Shown in pieces: positions 29,944 to 38,822 of a DNA stretch of 64,000 nucleotides (its first letter is position 1; every line of letters starts with the position of its first letter). The notes under the pieces are model-generated. The model was not told the DNA's origin. It searched no databases and saw only the letters and a list, made by a program, of their open reading frames with translations. Both the position numbers and the translations under genes were made by a program. Source of the DNA: Sedimentitalea nanhaiensis DSM 24252 (GTDB lineage Bacteria; Pseudomonadota; Alphaproteobacteria; Rhodobacterales; Rhodobacteraceae); NCBI RefSeq assembly GCF_000473225.1, contig NZ_KI421509.1, positions 252,362 to 316,361 of the forward strand, read 5' to 3'.

Positions 29944-30915
29944 TCAGTTGGCCTGATAGGCGTCGATGATCGCCTGACCCTGTGTTCCGGCCGCCTCGAG
30001 CCATTCGGCCTGCATAGCGGCACCGATGGCCTGCAGCTCGGCCAGAAATTCAGGGCCCGCATCCACGACCTTCATGCCGTTTTCCGCGAGCTGCTGGAAA
30101 TACCAGTCCGACAGCTCCTCGGCTTTGGCCAGACAGGCCGCTCCGGTTTCGTCGGCGGCCTTTTGCACCGCGGCCTGGGTGTCGGCGTCCAGCGCCTCCC
30201 ACGACTGTTTGTTGACCATCACATAGTTGCGCGGCAGCCAGGCGTTGACCTTGTAATAATGGTCTAGATGCTCCCACACCTTGCGGTCATAGCCGGTCGA
30301 GCCGGACGAGATGAAGGCTTCGGCCACGCCGGTGGCCAGCGCCTGCGACAGTTCGGCGGCTTCGACCTGCACCGGAATCATTCCCAGCGCGTCGGCAAAG
30401 GCGGCGGTGGCGGTATTGTAGCTGCGGAACTTGAGGCCCTGCGTGTCGGCGGACGAGTTCACCTCTTTGTTGAAATAGAAACCCTGGCCCGGCCAGGGGC
30501 AGGAATAGAGCGTCACCAGGTTCTGTTCTGCCAGTGCCTCGTTCACCGGACCCTTGGCGGCCTGCCACAGCTTTTCGTTATCCGCAAAGGATGTCGCCAG
30601 AAAGGGTACGTTGTCCCACCCCAGCAGCGGGGTTTCATTGGCGTGGCTGGACATCAGCCGTTCGCCGATCGGCACTTGCCCGGTCTGGACGGCACGCTTG
30701 ATTTCGCCACCCTTGAACAGGGATCCGCCCGGATGCACGGTGATGTCGATCTCGCCGCCGGTGTAATCGCGCACCTTGTCGGCAAAGACGACACCCATCT
30801 CCGAGTGAAAGTTGGTGGCTGAATAGGCCATCGGCATGTCCCAGCTTTCTGCCTGTACGGTGGCGGCAAAGGTCAGTGCGGCGGCGGTTGCGCCCATCAT
30901 GTTGGTCAGTTTCAT
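29944..30915 (-). CDS. dctP: TRAP transporter substrate-binding protein
   Basis: A 323-aa periplasmic receptor of the DctP/TRAP family. It has a signal peptide (cleavage near VQAE, residue 22), the N-terminal pattern MPMAYSATNFHSEMGVVFAD, the HPGGSLFKGGEIKRAVQ segment and the ligand-carboxylate-binding arginine region around KFRSYNTAT. It lies 42 bp downstream of the dadA-like gene and ahead of dctQM. The linkage to a D-amino-acid-dehydrogenase-like enzyme suggests an amino or imino acid ligand; this is inference. Confidence 0.93.
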   Translation of the reverse strand: MKLTNMMGATAAALTFAATVQAESWDMPMAYSATNFHSEMGVVFADKVRDYTGGEIDITVHPGGSLFKGGEIKRAVQTGQVPIGERLMSSHANETPLLGWDNVPFLATSFADNEKLWQAAKGPVNEALAEQNLVTLYSCPWPGQGFYFNKEVNSSADTQGLKFRSYNTATAAFADALGMIPVQVEAAELSQALATGVAEAFISSGSTGYDRKVWEHLDHYYKVNAWLPRNYVMVNKQSWEALDADTQAAVQKAADETGAACLAKAEELSDWYFQQLAENGMKVVDAGPEFLAELQAIGAAMQAEWLEAAGTQGQAIIDAYQAN

Positions 30916-30929
30916 CGGTCGCCCTCTCT

Positions 30930-30959
30930 GTTGTGTCGTTTTTAGTTGTGTCGTTTTTT
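30930..30959. repeat. 14-bp tandem duplication between dadA-like gene and dctP
   Basis: GTTGTGTCGTTTTT occurs at 30930-30943 and again at 30945-30958, separated by one A. The second copy runs into the dadA-like stop codon. It looks like a local slippage duplication in the 42-bp intercistronic gap. Confidence 0.6.
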
Positions 30960-32208
30960 ATGCCTCTCGGTCCGGTGAAAAGGCCGAAAGATCGGTATTG
31001 ACCGGTTGCCCGGATATCATCTGCGCCAGCCAGCGGCCGGTTTTTGGCCCCCCCGTCAGCCCGATATGGTGATGACCATAGCCGACAAAGACATTCGCCG
31101 CGCCCGGGGTCGCGCCGATCACCGGAATCGAATCCGAGGTTGCCGGGCGGTGGCCCATCCATTCCACAGTATCGTCACAGGTCAGGTCTGGAAACAACCG
31201 CGCGACCTGGCGTTTCAGCAGATCGAAGGGCGCGCGGGAAGGAGGATTGGAAAGCCCGCCGAATTCGACAATGCCGGCACACCGCAGCCGACCGTTCATC
31301 GACGTGGCCACGAACTTGCCCGCCGCCACCATCACCGGCGATCTGAACGTGATCGACGGATTCACGAATTCGATGTGATAGCCGCGTTCGGATTCCAGCG
31401 GCACAGCGATGCCCAGTTTCCGGGCCAGCGGGCCGCTCCATGCGCCGGTGGTCAGCACATAGCTGTCGGCTGCGATCCGCCCGGTGTCGGTGATCGCGGC
31501 GACGGCCGCGCCATCGCCCAGATCGAAATCCATCAGTTCGCCGATCTGCAAGGTGCCGCCATTGGCAACGAAGTGATCGGCAAGGGCGGCAACATAGGCG
31601 CCAGGATCGGTGATCTGCCCGTGGCCGGGGCAATCCACGCCATATCCGAACCGGCCAGCCAGCGCCGGATCGTGATCCTGCATCTGTTGGGCGGTCAGCT
31701 CGTGATAGGCGTATCCGCGCTGACGCCGTATGTTCCAGCCATAGGCATCGGCCTCAAAGGCGGCCTTGTCCGTATAGCCGAACAGATAGCTGCCGGGTTT
31801 GACATATGCCGCAGCGGGTGTGTCGCGGGCCAGCGCCAGATGCTGCTCTGGGCTGTCATGCAACAGTTCCGTCAGCGCATGCGAGGCGCGCTGGACCTGT
31901 GCCTCGCGACCGTTCTTGAGGTATTTGGCCAGGAAAGGTGTCAGGCGCGGCAGGTAGCCCCATTTCAGGAACAGGGGCTGGTCGGGGTCCAGCAGCATCC
32001 GGGGGGCCTTGGTCAACAGGCCGGGCACCGTCACCGGCACCACGGCCCCGGACGCCAACACCCCGGCGTTGCCATGCGAGGTGCCCCCCGCCGGCCCGAT
32101 CCGGTCCAGCAAAGTGACGCTGTGCCCGGCCCGTTGCAGCCAGAGGGCGGCGGAAACGCCCACGATCCCCGCGCCAATGACCAATGTGCTTGTCGCCTGT
32201 TTCGTCAC
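30958..32208 (-). CDS. FAD-dependent oxidoreductase, D-amino acid dehydrogenase (DadA)-like
   Basis: A 416-aa DAO-family flavoenzyme. The dinucleotide-binding fold is at the N-terminus (VIGAGIVGVSAALWLQRAGH, residues 9-28), followed by GGTSHGNAGVLASG near residue 45. The C-terminal segment DTVEWMGHRPATSDSIPVIG and the later YGHHHIGLTGGPKTG are typical of DadA-like dehydrogenases. No ATG fits: the likely start is the GTG at 32208 with GGGAAG upstream. First gene of the cluster with dctPQM, divergent from the racemase-like gene. Substrate inferred as a D-amino acid or related imino acid. Confidence 0.88.
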   Translation of the reverse strand: MTKQATSTLVIGAGIVGVSAALWLQRAGHSVTLLDRIGPAGGTSHGNAGVLASGAVVPVTVPGLLTKAPRMLLDPDQPLFLKWGYLPRLTPFLAKYLKNGREAQVQRASHALTELLHDSPEQHLALARDTPAAAYVKPGSYLFGYTDKAAFEADAYGWNIRRQRGYAYHELTAQQMQDHDPALAGRFGYGVDCPGHGQITDPGAYVAALADHFVANGGTLQIGELMDFDLGDGAAVAAITDTGRIAADSYVLTTGAWSGPLARKLGIAVPLESERGYHIEFVNPSITFRSPVMVAAGKFVATSMNGRLRCAGIVEFGGLSNPPSRAPFDLLKRQVARLFPDLTCDDTVEWMGHRPATSDSIPVIGATPGAANVFVGYGHHHIGLTGGPKTGRWLAQMISGQPVNTDLSAFSPDREA

Positions 32209-32347
32209 GTCTCGCTTCCCGGTTACAGTGCGCTGAAGTCTGCGAAATCCCGGCAGTGTTTTGCGGTTTGATCCGCGGGGCGGGGCCTCGGGCACTTCAG
32301 AGTATGATCGGCTGCATGTCAGCCCCAAACCGAGGGAAAGGCAAGCG

Positions 32348-33079
32348 ATGAACGCAACATCGGGCGAAACAGGCGGGCAGGCAGCGGTGGGGGTTCTCAT
32401 GCTCAAGACGCGGTTTCCGCGCATTCCCGGCGATATCGGCCACCCTGCCACATGGCCGTTCCCGGTGCTGTATCGTGTGGTGAACGATGCCTCGCCCGAG
32501 CGTGTGGTGCGGCAGGGGGCGCATGGGTTGCTGGAGCCGTTTATCGACGCCGCCCTTGCGCTGGTGCAAGAGGGGGCTTGGGGGATTACCACCAGTTGCG
32601 GGTTCCTGACGCTGTTTCAGGACGCGTTGGCAGCGGCGGTCCCGGTGCCGGTTGTGACCTCATCGTTGATGCAGGTGGCTATGGTCAACCGTTTGCTTCC
32701 GGCGCAGCGGCGGGCGGGTATTCTGACGATTTCGGCCAGATCTCTGACCGGGGCCCATCTGGCGGCGGCGGGTGTGCCGCCGGGAACGCCGGTCGGCTCG
32801 ACCGAGGGCGGTGCGGAATTCACCCGAGCGATTCTGGGCAATGCGCGAAAGCTGGATGTGGAGCTGGCGCGGCGGGACAATGTCGCCGCGGCGCTGGCGC
32901 TGCAGGCGGCGCATCCCGATTTGGGAGCCATCGTGCTGGAATGCACCAATATGGGCCCCTACGCGGGCGACATCGCGGCGGCCACGGGGGTGCCTGTTTA
33001 TTCGATTGTCAGTTTTTTACGCTGGTTTCAGGCCGGTCTGACGCCACCCCGGTTCGAGCCGTCCCTTGTCGTTCCCTAG
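32348..33079 (+). CDS. Aspartate/glutamate racemase family protein
   Basis: A 243-aa cytosolic protein of the Asp/Glu/hydantoin racemase superfamily. The two catalytic cysteines are visible: one in GITTSCGFL in the first half and one in VLECTNMGPY in the second. The ATG at 32348 has GAGGGAAAGG upstream; the longer in-frame start at 32261 does not. Divergent from the dadA-like gene across 139 bp, which suggests shared regulation and a role in interconverting the substrate of that pathway. Overlaps the convergent sulP gene by 4 bp. Confidence 0.85.
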   Translation: MNATSGETGGQAAVGVLMLKTRFPRIPGDIGHPATWPFPVLYRVVNDASPERVVRQGAHGLLEPFIDAALALVQEGAWGITTSCGFLTLFQDALAAAVPVPVVTSSLMQVAMVNRLLPAQRRAGILTISARSLTGAHLAAAGVPPGTPVGSTEGGAEFTRAILGNARKLDVELARRDNVAAALALQAAHPDLGAIVLECTNMGPYAGDIAAATGVPVYSIVSFLRWFQAGLTPPRFEPSLVVP

Positions 33080-34338
33080 CGGTCTGGCGCGGACCAGTCC
33101 GACGGCGGCACATCGCGGCGACGCAACCGCAGGGCCAAACCAAGCGCCACGCCGATGCCGATGGCAACCGTCAAATCCGCAACCACGGTCAGCACCAGGG
33201 TCAGAACCAACAGGAACAGGTCCGAGCGGCGCTGCTGCATGTAACCGCCCCATTTGTGCGGCTCGCTCATGTTCCAGGCGGTGACGATCAGCAGCCCGGC
33301 CAACGCGGGCATGGCAAGGTATCCGGCCAGAGGCGCGGCGAGCAGCATGACCAGAAGGATGGTCAGGGCGTGGATCAGGCCCGCGACCGGGGTCTTGCCT
33401 CCGGCGCGGATGTTGGTCGCCGTGCGGGCGATTGCGCCGGTGGCGGGCAATCCGCCAAACAGGGACGAGCCGATATTGGCTGCTCCTTGTGCGATCAGTT
33501 CGGCATTGGGGCGGTGCGCACCCCCGATCATTCGGTCGGCGACGATCGCCGACAACAGGGATTCGACACCGGCGAGAAAGGCGATGACGAAGGCCGAGGG
33601 CAGAAGTTCCTGCAGACGCGCGATGCTGATCTCGGGAAACGGGGGCAGCGTCAGGGTGCGGGGCAGGTCACCGAACCGCGACGCGATGGTATCGACCGGC
33701 AGCGCCAACACCGCCACCGCGCAGGAGGTGCCGGCGACCGCCACGATCAGGCCCGGAAATCGCGGGGCCAGACGGCGCAGCAGAACGATCAGCGCAATCG
33801 AGGTCACACCGATGGCACAGGCGGCGGGGTTGAGCGAGGCGCGGGCCGCCCAGAGGGTTTCGAGTTTGGCAAAGAATTCGGCGGGCACTGCGGCGGTGTC
33901 AAAGCCGAAGAGATCGTTCAGCTGGCTGGTGGCGATGATGACGGCGATCCCGATGGTGAACCCGTTGATCACCGCCTCGGGCACCAATGCGATCAGGCGA
34001 CCGGCCCGCAGCCAGCCGGCGGTCAACAGGATGAGTCCGGCCATGAAAGTCGCGAGCACCAGACCGTCATAGCCATGCTCGGCGATGACGCCGAAGACGA
34101 CGACGATGAATGCGCCGGTGGGCCCGCCGATCTGCACCCGGCTGCCTCCGAGCAACGAAATCAGAAGCCCCGCCACGATGGCGGTCACCAGGCCTTTGGC
34201 CGGGTTCGCGCCCGAAGCGATGGCAATCGCCAGGCTGAGCGGCAGGGCCACCATGGCGACGGTGATGCCTGCGATCAGATCGGCGATAAAGAGGTCCCGG
34301 GAATACCGCGGGAGCGTCGTCAGGATCTTGGGTTTCAT
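33076..34338 (-). CDS. SulP-family inorganic anion transporter without STAS domain
   Basis: A 420-aa membrane protein with about 11-12 segments of the SLC26/SulP core: DLIAGITVAMVALPLSLAIA near the start, QIGGPTGAFIVVV, and GLPATGAIARTATNIRAGG. Family proteins carry sulfate, bicarbonate or other anions. Typical members end in a cytosolic STAS domain of about 120 residues. Here the chain stops soon after the last membrane segments, at RRRDVPPSDWSAPDR, and the stop overlaps the convergent racemase gene. Either a naturally short subclass or an old truncation. Confidence 0.9.
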   Translation of the reverse strand: MKPKILTTLPRYSRDLFIADLIAGITVAMVALPLSLAIAIASGANPAKGLVTAIVAGLLISLLGGSRVQIGGPTGAFIVVVFGVIAEHGYDGLVLATFMAGLILLTAGWLRAGRLIALVPEAVINGFTIGIAVIIATSQLNDLFGFDTAAVPAEFFAKLETLWAARASLNPAACAIGVTSIALIVLLRRLAPRFPGLIVAVAGTSCAVAVLALPVDTIASRFGDLPRTLTLPPFPEISIARLQELLPSAFVIAFLAGVESLLSAIVADRMIGGAHRPNAELIAQGAANIGSSLFGGLPATGAIARTATNIRAGGKTPVAGLIHALTILLVMLLAAPLAGYLAMPALAGLLIVTAWNMSEPHKWGGYMQQRRSDLFLLVLTLVLTVVADLTVAIGIGVALGLALRLRRRDVPPSDWSAPDR

Positions 34339-34452
34339 GTCAGGAAAATGTATTTGAAAGACGTCGGCAAACTAGGTGCTGTCGGGTGCGATGGCAAGGG
34401 CGTTACCGGGACCGCGGGCAAGGGCAAAACGCCACTCCAGGGTCGGAGAGCG

Positions 34453-35385
34453 TCATCCCAGGAAAGTCAGCCACATCCAGACGGTCAGGATGGAAAGACC
34501 GGTGGCCATCAGCACCGACGACGCGGCCACGCGTTTGGCTCGGCCGTACATATTGGCAAAGATATAGGCGTTGATTCCGGGTGCCATCGCCGCGTTCAGA
34601 ACCGCCGAGCGGAACAGGTCCTGTTGCAAGGAAAGGGCGGTGCCAAAGCTCCAGACAAGGGCAGGATGCACCAGCAGCGCGATTGCACAGACGAAAGCGA
34701 TGGTGCGCAGATCGCCTTCGGGACGGTACTGGACCAGCACGCCCCCCAGTGCAAACAGCGCACAGGGCAGGGCGGCGCGAATGATCAGGGCCAGCGCGTC
34801 ATCGACCACCGTCGGGATTGTCAGGCCCGAAAGGTTGGCGATGAAGCCCAGCATGATCGCCAGGATAAGCACGTTGCGAAACATTGCCGACAGGGTGGCA
34901 CGCGCGGTGCGCAGGCCGCCATTGCCGCGGTTGCGCACAATCTCCATCGCGGTGATGCCAAGCGCATAGCAGAACGGCGAATGAAAGGCGATGATGGCGT
35001 AGTTCCCGACCAGGTTGTCCGGCCCGTATGCGCGTTCGGTAATCACCAGCCCCAACAGCACCGAGTTGGAAAACAGGCAGCAGAATCCGATGGCGATACT
35101 GTCCTCCCAATCGCGCGAAAACAGCAGTCGCGCGCCCAGGATGCCAAGGGCAAAGCACAGACCGGCACCGGCATAAAAGCTGAACAGCAGCGCGGGGTCG
35201 AACCCCAGCGACATGTCGAGATTGGCGATGGCGCGAAACAGCAGGCAAGGGATGGCAAAGGACTGCGCAAAACGCATCAGCGCGTCGATTTGGGACTGGC
35301 TGAAATAGCGCACGCGCGTCGTGACATAGCCGGTGCCGATCACCAGAAAGACCGGCAGGACGACGTTGATCAGGGTCTGGAACAT
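34453..35385 (-). CDS. AEC family transporter (auxin efflux carrier-like)
   Basis: A 310-aa membrane protein with about ten segments in two halves of five, as in the AEC/Mem_trans family. Recognisable parts are PVFLVIGTGYVTTRVRYFS at the N-terminus, SLGFDPALLFSFYAGAG, and the late MAPGINAYIFANMYGRAKRVAASS. Prokaryotic members export or import malate, malonate and other carboxylates. Monocistronic between the sulP gene and the tmk-holB operon on the same strand. Substrate is unknown. Confidence 0.88.
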   Translation of the reverse strand: MFQTLINVVLPVFLVIGTGYVTTRVRYFSQSQIDALMRFAQSFAIPCLLFRAIANLDMSLGFDPALLFSFYAGAGLCFALGILGARLLFSRDWEDSIAIGFCCLFSNSVLLGLVITERAYGPDNLVGNYAIIAFHSPFCYALGITAMEIVRNRGNGGLRTARATLSAMFRNVLILAIMLGFIANLSGLTIPTVVDDALALIIRAALPCALFALGGVLVQYRPEGDLRTIAFVCAIALLVHPALVWSFGTALSLQQDLFRSAVLNAAMAPGINAYIFANMYGRAKRVAASSVLMATGLSILTVWMWLTFLG

Positions 35386-35437
35386 GTGTCGCGGTCGCGG
35401 AAGGCGGATAGGCTTGGCGGCAGGGACGCGGGGCGTC

Positions 35438-36235
35438 TCACGCCGGGTATCGCAGGGTCAGGCCGTCATAGGCGGCAATGACGTTATCGGCGGTTTCCGC
35501 TGAAACCGTGTCATAATCCATGTCGATATGCATGTTGGTCAGCACGGCCTGTTTGGGTTGAACCCGCTCGATCCATTCAAGGGTGCGGGCCAGGTGCGCA
35601 TGGGTCGGGTGCGGCGTTCTTCGCAGGGCGTCGACGATCCAGCAGTCCAGATCGGTCAGCGCTTCCCAGGCGTCATCATAGATTTCAGCCACATCGGGCA
35701 GATAGGCCAGTCCGCCGATGCGAAACCCCAGCGCATCAATCGAGCCATGCCCCACCCGAAAGGGGCGGAACGGGATCACCCCACCGGGGCCGTCGATTTC
35801 AAACGGCCCGTCGATGGTGTTCAGGGTCAGGATCGGCGGATAAGGCGACCCTTTGGGTTGCACGAAAGCATATCCGAATTTGCTGATCAGATCGTTCTGG
35901 GTGTCGCCATCGGCCCAGACCGGCACGCGGCTGCGCATGTTGAACACGATCATGCGCAGATCGTCGATGCCGTGAACGTGGTCGGCGTGGCCATGGGTAT
36001 AGACAACCCCGTCCAACCGCCCGGTGCCGGTGCCCAGCAACTGGCTGCGCAGGTCGGGCGAGGTATCGATCAACACGCTGGTGGTGCCGCCGGGTCCGTC
36101 GCGTTCCACCAGCATCGAACAGCGTCGGCGGGTGTTTTTCGGGTTTTCAGGGTCACAGTCGCCCCAGTGTCCACCCAGACGTGGCACACCACCCGACGAG
36201 CCGCAGCCCAGAATCGTAAAGCGCATTTCACCCAT
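35438..36235 (-). CDS. MBL-fold metallo-hydrolase (PhnP/lipoyltransferase-linked type)
   Basis: A 265-aa metallo-beta-lactamase-fold phosphodiesterase-like enzyme. The metal motif THGHADHVHGIDDL and the later TNMHIDMDYD are in place. The N-terminal LGCGSSGGVPRLG and the DCDPENPKNTRRRCSMLV segment match the PhnP-like subgroup, found as the last gene of the tmk-holB-tatD operon across alphaproteobacteria. Its start overlaps the tatD stop by one base. Natural substrate is uncertain; cyclic phosphates are known for PhnP. Confidence 0.9.
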   Translation of the reverse strand: MGEMRFTILGCGSSGGVPRLGGHWGDCDPENPKNTRRRCSMLVERDGPGGTTSVLIDTSPDLRSQLLGTGTGRLDGVVYTHGHADHVHGIDDLRMIVFNMRSRVPVWADGDTQNDLISKFGYAFVQPKGSPYPPILTLNTIDGPFEIDGPGGVIPFRPFRVGHGSIDALGFRIGGLAYLPDVAEIYDDAWEALTDLDCWIVDALRRTPHPTHAHLARTLEWIERVQPKQAVLTNMHIDMDYDTVSAETADNVIAAYDGLTLRYPA

Positions 36236-37041
36236 CAGGCGGCGGCCCTGAACTGGGCGGCCTTGTGGAACAGCCGGTCGAAATTGGCCTGTGTCCGCGC
36301 GGCGAAATCGTCATAGTCCAGCCCGAACACCTCGGCCCCTTTGCGGGCGGTATGGGCGGTATAGGCGGGTTCGTTGCGCTTGCCGCGGTAGGGCGGGGGG
36401 GCCAGATAGGGCGCGTCGGTCTCCACCAGGATACGGTCCATAGGAGCAGCGGCAAAGATGTCGCGCAGATCCTGGCTTTTGGGAAACGCGGCGATGCCGG
36501 ACATGGACAGGTAAAAGCCCAGATCCAGCGCTGCGCGGGCCAGGTCGGCGGAAGAAGAGAAACAGTGCATGACGCAGCTATAGGCACCGTTGCGGTATTC
36601 TTCGGTCAGGATGCGGGCCATGTCGTCATCCGCTGCGCGGGCATGGATGATCAGGGGCAGGCCGGTGTCGCGGGCCGCAGCGATGTGGATGCGCAGACTG
36701 TCCTTTTGGATCTGCGCACTGTCGGCGGTATAGTGGTAATCCAATCCGGTCTCGCCGATGCCGACAAATTTCGGATGCTGCGCCAGCGCGGTCAACTGGT
36801 CCACCGTAGCCATGGGCTCTTGGGCGGCGCTCATCGGGTGGGTGCCGGCGGCATAGAACACCGGCGCGTAGGCCTCGGCGATGGCGCGCACGGTGGGCTC
36901 CTGGCGCAGCCGGGTGCAGATGGTGACCATACGGGTGACACCCGCCTGCGCGGCATTGGCGATGATGGTGTCCAGCTGACCCTCGAAATCGGGGAAATCG
37001 AGGTGGCAGTGGCTGTCGGTGATCTGGGGTGTTTCGGTCAT
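36235..37041 (-). CDS. tatD: TatD family metal-dependent hydrolase
   Basis: A 268-aa TIM-barrel metallohydrolase, possibly a 3'-5' exonuclease acting on DNA or RNA and in D-aminoacyl quality roles. The metal-binding start SHCHLDFPDF, the IGETGLDYHYT segment, HARAADDDM and the final DRILVETDAPYLAPPPYRGKRNEP signature are all present. Between holB and the MBL gene in the operon. In many relatives metG sits between holB and tatD; it is absent here, with only an 18-bp gap. Confidence 0.94.
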   Translation of the reverse strand: MTETPQITDSHCHLDFPDFEGQLDTIIANAAQAGVTRMVTICTRLRQEPTVRAIAEAYAPVFYAAGTHPMSAAQEPMATVDQLTALAQHPKFVGIGETGLDYHYTADSAQIQKDSLRIHIAAARDTGLPLIIHARAADDDMARILTEEYRNGAYSCVMHCFSSSADLARAALDLGFYLSMSGIAAFPKSQDLRDIFAAAPMDRILVETDAPYLAPPPYRGKRNEPAYTAHTARKGAEVFGLDYDDFAARTQANFDRLFHKAAQFRAAA

Positions 37042-37059
37042 GGCCTTCGGGTGACGGGA

Positions 37060-38187
37060 TCAGCCCGCCGCGGTTTCCTGCATTTTGAAAACCGTATCTA
37101 GGACAAGCGAGGCGGGGTCAAGGTTGACCGCCTTGCCGTGTCGGGTCCGGGCCGTTATGTCGCCTGCGATTTCAGCCCAGGCGCGGCCCATGGCCGGATT
37201 TGCGGCCAGACGGGCCAGTGTCCGGGATTCGCCAGATGCGGCTTCGGGGTGAGGGGGGCTGCCGGTGGCGCCGGTGCGCGCCAGCCGGGCCATGACAATG
37301 TCGATCAGGTTCAGCAGCAGTTCGAACTTGTCCGATGCGCCCTTTTGCGCGGCGGCCTCGGCCAGGGCCAGCGCGCGGCGGCGGTCCAGCCGGGGAAGCG
37401 ACTCGAGTATGGCAATGAGTTCGGCATAGATCTGCAACCCCCCCTGATTGATCAGCCGCAATGCCGCACCCACGGAACCGGCGGCCAGCGCCGCCAGATA
37501 TTCGGTCTGTTGCTGAGTGTCGGGCAACACGACCCCGGTCTGGGCCAGAGCGGCCTGCATGTGGGCACTGTTCAGTGGAGCCAGCCGCAGAGTGCGGCAG
37601 CGTGAACGGATCGTCGGTAACAGGCGCGAGGGTTGGTGGCTGATCAGCAACAGCGTGGTGCGCGCGGGCGGCTCCTCGAGCATTTTCAGCAGCGCGTTGG
37701 CCGCAGAAGTGTTCATTTCGTCCGCCGCATCCACGATCACGACGCGTCGTCCACCGTCGGTCGCAGACAGGCCGAAAAAGCGGTTCAGGCGGCGGATGTC
37801 GTCCACGACGATTTCTTCGCGCATCCGGTCGGTTTTGTCATTCACGGTGCGGGTGATGGTGGCCAGGCCCGGATCGGCACCGGCCTGCACGCGGTGCGCA
37901 ACCGGATGATCCGGATCGATGTCCAGTGTCGTTGGGCCGAGCGGTGCGCCGGACATCCCGTCGTTTTGCGGTGGGGGGGTGGCCAGCAGAAACCGGGCGA
38001 TGCGCCAGGCCAGCGTGGCCTTGCCGACCCCGCGCGGACCTGTCAGCAGCCAGCCGTGATGCAGCCGATCCGAGGTAAAGGCCCGCAGAAAGTCATCCTG
38101 TGCGGCGTCCTGACCAAACAACCGCGCGGTTTCGCGCGGATGTGGCGCGCCGGGGGCCTGATCGGCGGGGAGATGGTCGGTGCTCAT
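37060..38187 (-). CDS. holB: DNA polymerase III subunit delta'
   Basis: A clamp-loader subunit that, with tau and delta, places the beta clamp on DNA. The 375-aa chain has an AAA+ module with GPRGVGKATLAWRIARFLL near residue 53, RRVVIVDAADEMNTSAANALLKMLEEPP (Walker B-like region) and the sensor arginine region LPTIRSRCRTL. The family zinc-finger cysteines are mostly missing, which is common in alphaproteobacterial HolB. It overlaps the tmk stop by 4 bp, the conserved tmk-holB coupling. Confidence 0.94.
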   Translation of the reverse strand: MSTDHLPADQAPGAPHPRETARLFGQDAAQDDFLRAFTSDRLHHGWLLTGPRGVGKATLAWRIARFLLATPPPQNDGMSGAPLGPTTLDIDPDHPVAHRVQAGADPGLATITRTVNDKTDRMREEIVVDDIRRLNRFFGLSATDGGRRVVIVDAADEMNTSAANALLKMLEEPPARTTLLLISHQPSRLLPTIRSRCRTLRLAPLNSAHMQAALAQTGVVLPDTQQQTEYLAALAAGSVGAALRLINQGGLQIYAELIAILESLPRLDRRRALALAEAAAQKGASDKFELLLNLIDIVMARLARTGATGSPPHPEAASGESRTLARLAANPAMGRAWAEIAGDITARTRHGKAVNLDPASLVLDTVFKMQETAAG

Positions 38188-38822
38188 GCGAGCATCCGCA
38201 GGGCGGTCATGCGGACATCGGCGGCAACGGCGTCAACTGGGCGATTCCCGTCGATCACCCGAAATCGCGCGCGATATTCCTGTGCCAGCGCCAGAAAACC
38301 CGCACGCATCTTTTTTTGCAGGTCGGGGCCGAAATCCTCGAACCGTTCCTCGTCGCCCTGCCGGCCCCGGGCCCGGGTCAGACCGGTGTCGGGATCCATG
38401 TCGATCAGCAGGGTCAGGTCCGGTTCAAGCCCGATCATCAATGTGTGCAGGCAGTCCACGATGCCGCGCAGATCGCCGCGCGACAGGCCCTGATACATCC
38501 GGGTGCTGTCTGCGAACCGATCGCAAATCACCACCTTGCCGGCAGACAGGGCGGGTCGGATGGTGCGTTCCATATGATCGCGGCGCGCTGCCGTGAACAG
38601 CAGCAATTCGGTCTCGGCCGACCAGCGGTCTGGGTCGCCTTGCAACACCAGTCGGCGGATTTCCTCGGCCCCCGGCGAGCCGCCGGGCTCGCGGGTCAGC
38701 ACCACCTCGTGTCCGGAGGCGCGCAAAGTCTCGGCCAATAGCCGCGCCTGGGTGGATTTTCCGGATCCATCGATGCCTTCAAAGCTGAGGAAAAGGCCCC
38801 GACCAGCGGGCGTAGCGGTCAC
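38184..38822 (-). CDS. tmk: dTMP kinase
   Basis: Phosphorylates dTMP to dTDP in DNA-precursor synthesis. The 212-aa protein carries the P-loop EGIDGSGKST (G16-S23), the DR-type motif in VVICDRFADSTRMYQG and the LID segment DTGLTRARGRQGDEERFED. Overlaps dacC upstream and holB downstream by 4 bp each, so translation is coupled along the operon. Confidence 0.96.
   Translation of the reverse strand: MTATPAGRGLFLSFEGIDGSGKSTQARLLAETLRASGHEVVLTREPGGSPGAEEIRRLVLQGDPDRWSAETELLLFTAARRDHMERTIRPALSAGKVVICDRFADSTRMYQGLSRGDLRGIVDCLHTLMIGLEPDLTLLIDMDPDTGLTRARGRQGDEERFEDFGPDLQKKMRAGFLALAQEYRARFRVIDGNRPVDAVAADVRMTALRMLA

Noticed and set aside
32452-35481. 1009-codon plus-strand frame across the racemase, sulP and AEC genes
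   Set aside because: It opposes or shifts frame against three well-supported genes and has low-complexity Gly/Gln/Arg/Asp sequence.
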